DNA of 64,000 nucleotides from Bacteroidaceae bacterium (GTDB taxonomy: Bacteria > Bacteroidota > Bacteroidia > Bacteroidales > Bacteroidaceae), in assembly GCA_017559845.1 (NCBI GenBank), contig JAFYQQ010000052.1:1-64000 (forward strand), written 5' to 3'. The notes beneath the pieces are model-generated. The model searched no databases. It had not been told where the DNA came from and was given only the letters and a program-made list of their open reading frames with translations. The position numbers and the translations under genes are program-made. The first letter of the stretch is position 1. Every line of letters starts with the position of its first letter. Positions 45,293 to 53,504 of the stretch are shown here, one piece after another.

Positions 45293-46366
45293 ATGGAAAG
45301 AATTAAAATAGGTATCACACACGGCGACACCAATGGAGTGGGCTATGAAGTGATACTGAAAGCATTTGAAGACCCCACCGTGCTGGAACTTTGCACTCCC
45401 ATTGTTTATGGCAGCCCAAAGGTAGCCACCTATCACCGCAAAGCCATGGAACTGGGCACCAGTTTCAACACCGTAGCTTCGGCAGACAAGATTACCGAAG
45501 GAAAACTCAACATGGTGGACACCATCAAAGAGGAAGTCAAAATAGACCTGGGACAGGGCACACAAGAAAGCGGAAAAGCTGCATTGCAAAGCCTTGAAGC
45601 CGCCATTGAGGATTACAAACAGGGATTGATTGACGTGCTGGTTACAGCCCCCATCAACAAACATTGCATCCAGAGCGACGAGTTCCAGTTCCCCGGCCAT
45701 ACCGAGTACATACAGAACCGCACTGGCGAGGGACAGGAAGCCATGATGATTCTGATGAACAGCATGGTGCGTATTGCCCTGGCCACCACCCATCTGCCCC
45801 TGAGCCAGGTAGCAGGCGCTCTCACACAGGAAGGCATCCTCAACAAACTGCGTATCCTCAACCAGTCGCTCAAGCGCGATTTCACCCTCTCCTCACCCCG
45901 TATCGCCGTGTTGGGGCTTAATCCCCATGCCGGAGACAATGGCCTCATCGGAAACGAAGAACAGGAAATCATCATTCCCGCAATGCAACAAGCTGAGGAA
46001 GAAGGCATCCACTGCTTCGGACCCTTCCCTGCCGACGGATTCTTCGGCACAGCGGCCTTCAGACATTACGATGCCGTTTTGGCCATGTATCATGACCAAG
46101 GACTGGCACCCTTCAAACTGCTGGCCATGGAAGACGGTGTGAACTATACCGCCGGACTTCCTATCGTGCGCACAAGCCCCGACCACGGCACCGCTTACGA
46201 CATTGCCGGAAAGGGAAAGGCAAGCCCATCCTCGTTCCTGCAAGCCATTTATGCGGCCATAGACATCCATCGCAACCGCATAGCCTATGACGAAGCTCAT
46301 GCAGACCCTCTGCAGAAACTCTATCACGACAAACGCGAAGACAGACGCCATACACGCATTGAATAG
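45293..46366 (+). CDS. pdxA: 4-hydroxythreonine-4-phosphate dehydrogenase
   Basis: The 357-residue enzyme of pyridoxal phosphate synthesis. RIKIGITHGDTNGVGYEVILK opens the protein, ITAPINK-like VTAPINKHCIQSDEFQFPGHTEY holds the substrate and metal His, and HYDAVLAMYHDQGLAPFK and RTSPDHGTAYDIAG supply the remaining metal ligands. Length fits the family. The sigma-54 activator follows after 21 bp. Confidence 0.95.
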   Translation: MERIKIGITHGDTNGVGYEVILKAFEDPTVLELCTPIVYGSPKVATYHRKAMELGTSFNTVASADKITEGKLNMVDTIKEEVKIDLGQGTQESGKAALQSLEAAIEDYKQGLIDVLVTAPINKHCIQSDEFQFPGHTEYIQNRTGEGQEAMMILMNSMVRIALATTHLPLSQVAGALTQEGILNKLRILNQSLKRDFTLSSPRIAVLGLNPHAGDNGLIGNEEQEIIIPAMQQAEEEGIHCFGPFPADGFFGTAAFRHYDAVLAMYHDQGLAPFKLLAMEDGVNYTAGLPIVRTSPDHGTAYDIAGKGKASPSSFLQAIYAAIDIHRNRIAYDEAHADPLQKLYHDKREDRRHTRIE

Positions 46367-46387
46367 CAAAAAAGCATCAGCACACCT

Positions 46388-47680
46388 ATGGACATGAACA
46401 ACGTGAAAATGCGCTATGGAATTGTCGGGCAAGACGAACAGCTCTACAAGGCTCTTGACACCGCCATCCAAATAGCCCCCACAGACCTTACCGTCCTTAT
46501 ACAGGGCGAAAGTGGTGTGGGAAAGGAGGTTATACCGCGTATCATACACGACTGTAGCAAACGCCGGAACAAACGCTACATAGCCATCAACTGCGGCTCA
46601 ATACCCGAGGGTACGATTGACAGCGAACTCTTTGGACACGAAAAGGGTTCCTTCACCGGAGCCATAGGCGAGCGCGAAGGTTACTTCGGTGCAGCCAACG
46701 GAGGCACATTATTCCTCGACGAGGTGGGCGAACTGCCCATGAGCACCCAAGCCCGCCTGCTCCGAGTATTGGAAACCGGCGAATACATCCGTGTGGGAAG
46801 TAGCGAGCCTCGCGTAACAGACGTGCGCATCGTTGCCGCCACAAACGTAAATATCCCCAATGCCATACGCGAGGGAAAATTCCGCGAAGATCTCTATTAC
46901 CGCCTCTGCACCATCAACATCAAGATGCCCGCCCTGAGAGACCGTGGGCGGGACAGCGTACTTCTGTTCAAGAAATTCACGTTGGACACGGCAGAGAAGT
47001 ACAACATCCCCACCCCTCTGCGGCTTACCCCCGAGGCAGAGGAAGTGATTACCTCATACAAATGGCCGGGCAACGTGCGACAACTTAAAAACGTGGCCGA
47101 GCAAATGAGCATCCTCTGTACGGACAGAATAGTGACTCCACAGATTCTTGCCGAATACGGGGTGGTATCCAACATGGATGAATCTACCGCCGTGGCCTGC
47201 ACAAAACAATCCTCGGCACACACCTCACACCGCGACTACGAGAACGAGATAAAGATGCTTGCCAGCGCCGTGCTGGAACTGCGCCACGAGGTAAACGAGC
47301 TGAAAAGCATGCTCAAGCACCCCTCGGAGCAGGAAGAACCCCAAACAGCCCTTGTACCCGCACCCATTCACGCCTCGGCACTGCCAATCATAACCCAGCC
47401 CATGCCTTCTGAATTGGACGTGGACATGACACATCCCCATCTGCCCCAGTCCCACTCCGTGAAAAGCCTTCATGCGGAAATACACCCCGAGGAGGATGAC
47501 ATACAGACCGCCGAGGAAATTGTAGAACACGAGAGCCTCAACCTCATAGAAATGGAGAAACGACTCATTATGAAAGCGTTGCAACGCCACCATTTCCGTC
47601 GGAAGAACGCTGCGGACGAGCTTGGCATCAGCGAACGTACACTATATAGAAAAATCAAAGATTATGGAATTGAAGACTAA
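46388..47680 (+). CDS. Sigma-54-dependent AAA+ transcriptional activator
   Basis: The 430-residue protein starts directly with the AAA+ domain: Walker A GESGVGKE (about 39-46), the sigma-54 loop HEKGSFTGA (GSFTGA instead of GAFTGA), Walker B TLFLDEVGELP, and WPGNVRQLKNV. No receiver or GAF sensor precedes it, so activity may be set by partner proteins or transcript level. After a Pro-rich linker (about 310-370) a Fis-type HTH ends the protein (NAADELGISERTLYRKIKDYGI). It overlaps lptE by 17 bp, the usual order in Bacteroidales. Confidence 0.93.
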   Translation: MDMNNVKMRYGIVGQDEQLYKALDTAIQIAPTDLTVLIQGESGVGKEVIPRIIHDCSKRRNKRYIAINCGSIPEGTIDSELFGHEKGSFTGAIGEREGYFGAANGGTLFLDEVGELPMSTQARLLRVLETGEYIRVGSSEPRVTDVRIVAATNVNIPNAIREGKFREDLYYRLCTINIKMPALRDRGRDSVLLFKKFTLDTAEKYNIPTPLRLTPEAEEVITSYKWPGNVRQLKNVAEQMSILCTDRIVTPQILAEYGVVSNMDESTAVACTKQSSAHTSHRDYENEIKMLASAVLELRHEVNELKSMLKHPSEQEEPQTALVPAPIHASALPIITQPMPSELDVDMTHPHLPQSHSVKSLHAEIHPEEDDIQTAEEIVEHESLNLIEMEKRLIMKALQRHHFRRKNAADELGISERTLYRKIKDYGIED

Positions 47681-48206
47681 GGGGAAAAAGATACACAACC
47701 TCGTTAGGCGGTGCGCCAACGCACTCCTTCTGGTGCTCCTCTGCACTGCATGCAGCGTCAGTTACAAATTTAACGGTGCCAGCATAGACTACGAGAAGAC
47801 CAAGACCATCCAGATTGACAACTTCCCCCTACGCAGCGCCTATGTGTGGGCACCCATGCAGAGCATCTTCCAGAACAAACTCACTGACCTCTATGCCACC
47901 CAAACCAAGCTCAGGTTGGTAAAGAAGAACGGCGATTTGCAACTTGCCGGCGAAATAACAGGATTCGACCAGTACAACAAGGGAATCTCAAGCGATGGAT
48001 ATAGCAGCCAGGTACAGCTCAAGATGACTGTAAACGTGCGCTTTGTAAACAATAAGAACCACAACGAGGACTTCGAAAGACAGTTCTCAGCCACCACCGA
48101 GTACGACTCCAGCCAACAGCTCACCAGCGTGCAGGAAGACCTCGTCACACAAATGGTTAAGGACATTACCGACCAAATATTCAACACAACCGTGGCCAAC
48201 TGGTAA
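47664..48206 (+). CDS. lptE: LPS assembly lipoprotein LptE
   Basis: The 180-residue lipoprotein has lipobox LLCTAC (Cys near residue 28) and an LptE-like two-layer fold: SVSYKFNGASIDYEKTKTIQIDNFP and TKLRLVKKNGDLQLAGEITGF are typical for Bacteroidetes. LptE plugs the LptD barrel for LPS insertion. The ATG at 47664 gives a compact signal peptide; it lies inside the end of the upstream activator gene. Confidence 0.88.
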   Translation: MELKTKGKKIHNLVRRCANALLLVLLCTACSVSYKFNGASIDYEKTKTIQIDNFPLRSAYVWAPMQSIFQNKLTDLYATQTKLRLVKKNGDLQLAGEITGFDQYNKGISSDGYSSQVQLKMTVNVRFVNNKNHNEDFERQFSATTEYDSSQQLTSVQEDLVTQMVKDITDQIFNTTVANW

Positions 48207-48248
48207 GATAGGACTAACGGCTCCCCCACAGCTAAAACCCATGCAGAC

Positions 48249-49004
48249 ATGATACACAAGACATCGCTCAAGACCATCATAGAACATCCGGAAACCATGA
48301 ATGAAGATACCGTGGCCATGCTCAGAAAGCTGACCGAACGCTATCCCTATTTCCATGCCGCACGCATACTCTACCTCAGAGCGCTGTATCAGACCCAAAG
48401 CGTACAGTTCGATGCCGAGCTGAGGCATTCCGCCCCACTTGTGCCCAACCGCAACGCCATCTTCCGCCTCATAGAAGAGCGTAACTACGTTCCACGCGAG
48501 GAAAAGATGCTCTCCAAGGCCGCCATGAAGCGCGACGAGGAAGAAAGCATGGACATGACCGGAAGCCTCATTGACAACTTCCTCAACAGCCTGCCGAAGG
48601 AAGAGAAGAAGACACGCAAGGTGAAGGCCGACGCCACGGTGGACTACATGGAATACCTCCTGCAGACCGAGCAGGAATTTGCAGATGAGAAAGAGGTCAG
48701 CCCCATGCACGGCGATGACCTCATAGACAACTTCCTCAACCAGCAGGACGAGGGAAGAATTGTACTCCAGGACGTGCCCGATCAAGAACTGCAAAAGCCC
48801 GCACTAATTACAGATTCATCGGCAGATACGGAAATTTTCACCGAGGCATTGGCACGAATTTACATCAAACAAGGCAAATTTGAACGCGCAATCGAAATTA
48901 TCCGGCGATTATCCTTGAAATATCCAAAAAAAAATCGTTACTTTGCAGACCAAATTCGCTTTTTAGAGAAGTTGATAATAAATAATAAAAATAAAAAAGA
49001 ATAA
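48249..49004 (+). CDS. Conserved TPR-containing protein, function unknown
   Basis: The 251-residue cytosolic protein has helical N-terminal repeats (LTERYPYFHAARILYLRALY), an acidic middle with two SLIDNFLN/DLIDNFLN motifs and a C-terminal TPR (ALARIYIKQGKFERAIEIIRRL). Bacteroidales carry it between lptE and secG. The repeated IDNFLN motif may be a docking peptide. The function is not established. Confidence 0.8.
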   Translation: MIHKTSLKTIIEHPETMNEDTVAMLRKLTERYPYFHAARILYLRALYQTQSVQFDAELRHSAPLVPNRNAIFRLIEERNYVPREEKMLSKAAMKRDEEESMDMTGSLIDNFLNSLPKEEKKTRKVKADATVDYMEYLLQTEQEFADEKEVSPMHGDDLIDNFLNQQDEGRIVLQDVPDQELQKPALITDSSADTEIFTEALARIYIKQGKFERAIEIIRRLSLKYPKKNRYFADQIRFLEKLIINNKNKKE

Positions 49005-49009
49005 AAAAC

Positions 49010-49393
49010 ATGTACACATCAATTGTAATTCTGGTAGTTCTGGCATCAATCCTCATGTGCCTGATCGTCCTGATTCAGGAGTCTAAGGGAGGCGGTCTGT
49101 CAGCAGCCTACTCCAACAACAACCAAATCCTGGGTGCGCCCAAGACAACCAACTTTGTAGAGAAGGCCACATGGACCCTCGCAGCTTGCATGATTGTGCT
49201 GAGCATCCTCAGCGTGGGCTTCCTGCCCTCAACCCAGAGCAGCGAGTCTGTTATTCTGAAGCAGGCAACCGAGCAGAAAGCTGTAAACCCCAACAACATG
49301 CCCGGCATCACCCAGCCCTCAGCCACCGAGCAGGCTCCCGCAGCTGAAGCTCCCGCAGAAGAGCCCAAGGCCGATACCGAAGCCAAGAACTAA
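49010..49393 (+). CDS. secG: Preprotein translocase subunit SecG
   Basis: The 127-residue protein has two membrane segments (about 3-23 and 54-74) separated by the conserved loop QESKGGGLSAAYSNNNQILG. An Ala/Pro/Glu-rich tail of about 40 residues follows, long for SecG but common in Bacteroidetes. It starts 5 bp after the TPR gene stop. Confidence 0.93.
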   Translation: MYTSIVILVVLASILMCLIVLIQESKGGGLSAAYSNNNQILGAPKTTNFVEKATWTLAACMIVLSILSVGFLPSTQSSESVILKQATEQKAVNPNNMPGITQPSATEQAPAAEAPAEEPKADTEAKN

Positions 49394-49408
49394 AACACAA
49401 AAAACATC

Positions 49409-50272
49409 ATGGAGAACTGCACACTCATAGCAGACAGCGGTTCTACCAAAACAGACTGGATACTCCATTCCGGCAAGCATGGCATCTTTGAATATCACAC
49501 CACCGGCATCAATGCGGTAAGAGATAGCGAAGATGCCATGTTTTCTGTCTTGGCCGAACAGCTTATGCCTCAGTTGCCCCCAGCGACACACATCACACAA
49601 ATCTTCTTCTACGGAGCAGGCTGCATCCCCCCCTTCAGTCACAAACTCCAACAATGCATTGCCCGCCTTTTTCCAAAATCACACACTGAAGTAGAGTCCG
49701 ACCTCATGGGAGCAGCACGAGCCCTCTGCGGAAACAGTCCCGGCATAGCTTGTATCCTCGGCACAGGCTCCAACAGCTGCCTCTATGACGGAAAGCACAT
49801 CACCGCCAACGTATCGCCCTTGGGATTCATTTTGGGCGACGAGGGAAGCGGAGCTGTACTGGGACGCCATCTCCTCGGCCTCCTGCTCAAGGACATGCTC
49901 CCCACAAGCCTTAAAGAAGCGTTTCTGGACCAATACAGCCTCACCCCCACAGCCATCATTGAGAAGGTATACCGCCAGCCACAGCCCAACCGCTTCCTGG
50001 CATCACTTGTACCCTTCATCCATAGCCACCGCCACACCGAAGGCATCCATCGCTTGCTAACAGAACAGTTCACTCTCTTCCTTACTCGCAATGTCGCCCA
50101 CTATGGACACCCTGAAATGCCCCTCAACTTCACAGGAAGCATCGCCAAAATCTTCAGCGAGGAATTGCAGGAAACCATCCATGCGCAAGGGTTCAAAACT
50201 GGCCGTATCATCCAAAAACCAATACAAGAACTCACCGCTTTTCACACTACGCAAAGCCCAATCGGGGAGTAA
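49409..50272 (+). CDS. BadF/BadG/BcrA/BcrD ATPase family, N-acetylglucosamine kinase-like
   Basis: The 287-residue ASKHA protein has the phosphate-1 motif LIADSGSTKTDWIL, GAARALCGNSPGIACILGTGSNS (phosphate-2) and LGDEGSGAVLGRHLLG. The arrangement matches NAGK-type sugar kinases, which phosphorylate GlcNAc. The substrate is inferred from fold only. It lies 15 bp after secG. Confidence 0.85.
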   Translation: MENCTLIADSGSTKTDWILHSGKHGIFEYHTTGINAVRDSEDAMFSVLAEQLMPQLPPATHITQIFFYGAGCIPPFSHKLQQCIARLFPKSHTEVESDLMGAARALCGNSPGIACILGTGSNSCLYDGKHITANVSPLGFILGDEGSGAVLGRHLLGLLLKDMLPTSLKEAFLDQYSLTPTAIIEKVYRQPQPNRFLASLVPFIHSHRHTEGIHRLLTEQFTLFLTRNVAHYGHPEMPLNFTGSIAKIFSEELQETIHAQGFKTGRIIQKPIQELTAFHTTQSPIGE

Positions 50273-50339
50273 AAAGGAGAAACACACCTTTTATGTTATA
50301 CAACATATAAAAAAGCTTGCCAAATGCGAAAAAAGGTTC

Positions 50340-50347
50340 TAACTTTG
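50340..50347 (+). promoter_or_regulatory. -7 element of a short intergenic transcript
   Basis: TAACTTTG followed by CA. It has no protein gene downstream on this strand before the convergent engB. Confidence 0.65.
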
Positions 50348-50353
50348 CACTCG

Positions 50354-50446
50354 TTATCCTGAAAACAATCTTTTTACCTTAAACAAAACTAATGCCTAAA
50401 GAAACTTGGATAAAAGGGCGCTGAGAAGCGACCTTTTATTTTTTTA
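50354..50446 (+). ncRNA. Candidate small RNA of about 92 nt
   Basis: Transcription from TAACTTTG (50340-50347) would start near 50354 and stop at a strong terminator at 50412-50446. The only frame is a 10-codon ATG ORF (50392-50424, MPKETWIKGR) that runs into the left arm of the terminator stem, as leader peptides do. No gene lies downstream on the plus strand, so a free small RNA is more likely than an attenuator. Confidence 0.55.
50412..50446 (+). terminator. Intrinsic terminator of the small transcript
   Basis: AAAAGGGCGCT and AGCGACCTTTT pair with one mismatch, followed by ATTTTTTT. Confidence 0.85.
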
Positions 50447-51157
50447 TATCATCGAACGGCGAATTAACTGCTTCCTTTAGAGGGTTGTTTGGCTTTATGT
50501 TTATGGTCAATGTCCGCCAATCGTTAACGGCCAACAGTGGCATAAAAAATAGTCAGAAACAGTTAAAAGTTGATTCTAAAAATTGAGATGGAAATGTAAA
50601 TATATTTTTAGCATTTATAAAATCAGCCAAAAAGGCCAAAATGAACAAAAAACAAGGTAAAACAAGGGTCAAAAGGAACAAAAATGCAGCGAAAAGGCGA
50701 AACAAAAAGGCCCAACTGGAAAAAAATAATTTTTCAACTGAGAAATAATAATTTTCCTGTTGAGAAAAAATATTTTTGCAACTGAGCTTTTCCGGCTTTC
50801 CAACTGTTTTTGCTTAAATTCTGTTTTTGTAAAAAATTTTGGCAGTATACAGTCCTCTTTACCAGAAAGAGATATGGAGGTATTAAGGGGGGGCTATAAA
50901 TTACGTCGAATTGATTTTCGTTCTTTGGCTGTCGCCGAAGGGACTACCGCTCAGAAAATCCTAAACAAGTTTAGTTTTCGCTCGCTTAATCGTCCCTTTC
51001 GTGTGTGCTTTTGTAAGTTGAAGAAGGAGCCTAGTAGGCTATGTGACTGATGAGACTTGACAAAATGACAACGATAAAAGACGAAAAGCGGCCGAAACGG
51101 AGAAGATCAGAATCGGTGAAAACTTAAATCCAGAATTTTTAGAACCACCCTTAAGAC
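50447..51157. other. AT-rich spacer, no supported gene
   Basis: It contains the 22-bp array (50713-50806) and A-rich stretches with repeated CAAAAAG/AACAAAA words. A 96-codon frame at 50760-51050 overlaps the array at its start and resembles no family I know, so I do not annotate it. Confidence 0.5.
50713..50806. repeat. 22-bp phased CAACTG repeat
   Basis: CAACTG or its variant (CTGTTG at 50757) begins at 50713, 50735, 50757, 50779 and 50801, an exact 22-bp period. In the first three units A-tracts and T-tracts fill the interval, giving A-tracts spaced about two helical turns apart. Confidence 0.8.
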
Positions 51158-51772
51158 TTATTCCGTAGAAGCGTTCCGAATATCGCGGTTAATCTGCTCA
51201 ATGTAGTCAAGCACTTCTTCCCTTCCCTGGCGAGTCTCCGCACTGGTAATGAAATGGGGCGGCAGTTCTTCCCATTGCTTGGAAAGTTCACGAAGATAGG
51301 CTGCTACATTCTCCTGGCAACGCACCTTGCCCAATTTGTCGGCCTTGGTGAAGATGATACTGAAGGGGACGCCGTTCTCGCCCAACCATTCCATAAACTC
51401 CATGTCTATGCGCTGGGGCTTGTGGCGGACGTCAATGAGGACAAAGAGGTTGGTCATGAGCTCGCGCTCCAGGATGTAGGAGGAAATCATTTGTTCCAAC
51501 TCGTCCTGAGCTTTCTTGCTACGCTTGGCAAATCCATAACCGGGAAGGTCTACCAAATACCATTCCTTGTTGATGAGGAAGTGGTTGATAAGCATAGTCT
51601 TACCAGGCATGGAGGATGTTTTGGCCAGTTTGCCATAGCCAGTAAGCATGTTGATGAGACTGCTTTTGCCCACATTGCTTCGGCCAATGAAGGCATATTC
51701 CGTAGATTCGTGGGCGGGACACTGCTCCACCTTCGCGCTACTTATTAAATATTCCGCACTCTTTATTGTCAT
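51158..51772 (-). CDS. engB: Ribosome biogenesis GTPase EngB (YihA/YsxC)
   Basis: The 204-residue GTPase of large-subunit assembly shows G1 [13 protein letters not shown]2/G3 region [13 protein letters not shown] and [13 protein letters not shown], and G4 TKADK. Its length is standard. It follows the DUF3078 gene by 34 bp and shares its promoter. Confidence 0.95.
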   Translation of the reverse strand: MTIKSAEYLISSAKVEQCPAHESTEYAFIGRSNVGKSSLINMLTGYGKLAKTSSMPGKTMLINHFLINKEWYLVDLPGYGFAKRSKKAQDELEQMISSYILERELMTNLFVLIDVRHKPQRIDMEFMEWLGENGVPFSIIFTKADKLGKVRCQENVAAYLRELSKQWEELPPHFITSAETRQGREEVLDYIEQINRDIRNASTE

Positions 51773-51806
51773 AATTTTCCTTTTTATATTTTGTTTACGC
51801 CGCCAA

Positions 51807-53351
51807 TCAGAAGCTGTAGTTCATACCCATGCTGAGCGATTCCTTGAAGAAGAAGTAGCGGCCGTTCTTGTTCTTTGCGCCAGGATTGCTGTCGTCATAT
51901 CGGGGATAGATGTGCAACGTTGCGTTGATGTATTTGCTCACTTGGAACGAGAAGTTGTTTTCCCACTGGAAGGAGGTATAGCTGAGGTTGCTGTTCCAAG
52001 TAAAACGCGTGCTCCAGTTGATGTTCTTAGCCAAAGGCCAGCTGGCGTTCGCATTAAGGCTGGGACCCCACTTGTGGTAGGACTGGTGGCCGGGGCGCAC
52101 GCCAAAGCCTGTTGCCAGTCGCTCACGCTGAACGTAGCGCATCTGATAAGAGACGGGGGACATTTGGATGGTTCCGTTGAACTTTTTCTTGAAGATGCTG
52201 AACGTAAGCTTAAGACCCACACCCACCGTCATATCCAAAGGCGAGAGGAAGTCGGAGTTGCAGACGTCGGTACCGGTATTGTACTGAGGGACTATCTTGG
52301 TGTTCATGGTCACGTCGGAAGAATAATAGAGCTTCTTCCATGCCTGGTAACCGATGTTGGAGTTTATGCGCAGGCTGTTGTCCGTTGGGCGGAAGGCACG
52401 GCGGCTGTCGCCCCTGGCGTTTTGGAATCCGAGGCGTGCGTTCAGTGAATTGTTCCAAAGAATCTTGCGCTGGTTATTGAAGTTAGCCGTGAGATCAAGC
52501 GTACTGAGACCCGAATAACTTCGGGTTCCGCCCCAGTTGTCGGACGAATAGCTCTGCGAGAAGTTGAAGGTGCCGCGGCCCGATGTGGCCCAAAAATTAG
52601 GACGACGGGTCTGCACCTGCACGGTATCCACGATTTCAGTGGGAAGATCCACCTCTACCAACTTTTCGGACAGTTTTCCGGCGTTCTGGATGGACTGGCC
52701 CGTAATATCGTTGCGCAGAGTACCCACATTTGAGAGTTCGTCCTCGGTCTGCTGTACCAGCCAGGGATACTGCACATAGGCCCGGAATAGGGCATGGTGT
52801 ATGGCATGGATGCGTTGCGTCTTTTGGTCAGTAAAACAGGAATCGCGCGTGGTGAGCACGCCGTGGACGGCCTTCTTGTAAAGTGTGGGGGGAAGGATGA
52901 GCCGGTAATAGTAGGCATCCAGCTCCACCACAGCGGGGGTGTTGGCCACGGAATCGCGCTTGAGAGCCAGTTTCTCGATACGGTGCATATAGGCCCTTCT
53001 GATGGTGTCCAACGGATCAATCTTTATGATTACGGGCGGGCGTTCGCTGATGATGGTGTCCTTGAGCAGGGAGTCCTTCTGCAAAGAATCGGTGAGGAGC
53101 GAATCGGCCAAAAGGCTGTCCGTTACAAGGGTGTCAGGGGGAAGCGCCACAGCGGCACTGTCATTGAACAGAGAGTCCACGGCAAGAGAGTCCACGGCAA
53201 GCGAATCGGGCCGGGAAGGCAAGGTTGGAAGGGAGTCTTTACGAGCCGCCGCAAGGCTATCCTTCTGGACAACCGCAGTGTCCAAAGGAGCCTGGGAAAA
53301 GGCGCAGAGACATATAAAAAAAGCAACCAAAACGGTGCAAATTCTATTCAT
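51807..53351 (-). CDS. DUF3078 outer-membrane beta-barrel protein
   Basis: The 514-residue exported protein has a signal peptide ([20 protein letters not shown]), then an acidic Asp-Ser-Leu repeat region ([11 protein letters not shown] and variants, about 45-95), a helical domain, and a C-terminal barrel from about residue 260 ([21 protein letters not shown]...). The NFSQSY..NW-GG motif and final [15 protein letters not shown] fit DUF3078. Function is unknown. Promoter TATCTTTG lies at 53369. Confidence 0.82.
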   Translation of the reverse strand: MNRICTVLVAFFICLCAFSQAPLDTAVVQKDSLAAARKDSLPTLPSRPDSLAVDSLAVDSLFNDSAAVALPPDTLVTDSLLADSLLTDSLQKDSLLKDTIISERPPVIIKIDPLDTIRRAYMHRIEKLALKRDSVANTPAVVELDAYYYRLILPPTLYKKAVHGVLTTRDSCFTDQKTQRIHAIHHALFRAYVQYPWLVQQTEDELSNVGTLRNDITGQSIQNAGKLSEKLVEVDLPTEIVDTVQVQTRRPNFWATSGRGTFNFSQSYSSDNWGGTRSYSGLSTLDLTANFNNQRKILWNNSLNARLGFQNARGDSRRAFRPTDNSLRINSNIGYQAWKKLYYSSDVTMNTKIVPQYNTGTDVCNSDFLSPLDMTVGVGLKLTFSIFKKKFNGTIQMSPVSYQMRYVQRERLATGFGVRPGHQSYHKWGPSLNANASWPLAKNINWSTRFTWNSNLSYTSFQWENNFSFQVSKYINATLHIYPRYDDSNPGAKNKNGRYFFFKESLSMGMNYSF

Positions 53352-53368
53352 AGTTTCCTAATTTTGGG

Positions 53369-53376
53369 CAAAGATA
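53369..53376 (-). promoter_or_regulatory. -7 element for DUF3078-engB
   Basis: TATCTTTG followed by CCC on the minus strand, 18 bp from the ATG at 53351. Confidence 0.6.
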
Positions 53377-53420
53377 AGCATTTTCAATACAATTATATAA
53401 AGTCATTGGACTTTTTTTTG

Positions 53421-53428
53421 TATTTTTG
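53421..53428 (+). promoter_or_regulatory. -7 element for yidC
   Basis: TATTTTTG followed by CA; predicted start near 53435 and a leader of about 70 nt. Confidence 0.6.
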
Positions 53429-53504
53429 CAGTCCAAAATGGGATTACACCCTTGTTTTACCTAAGTTTTACAGCATTTTTTAGCAAACAAACCAATTTTA
53501 TTTT

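Noticed and set aside
50354..50446. Attenuator controlling a downstream gene
   Set aside because: The next gene on the plus strand is yidC, 3 kb away and with its own promoter, so there is nothing to attenuate.
50760..51050. 96-codon plus-strand frame after the 22-bp array
   Set aside because: It begins inside the repeat array, shows no known motif, and its codon use does not resemble the genes around it.
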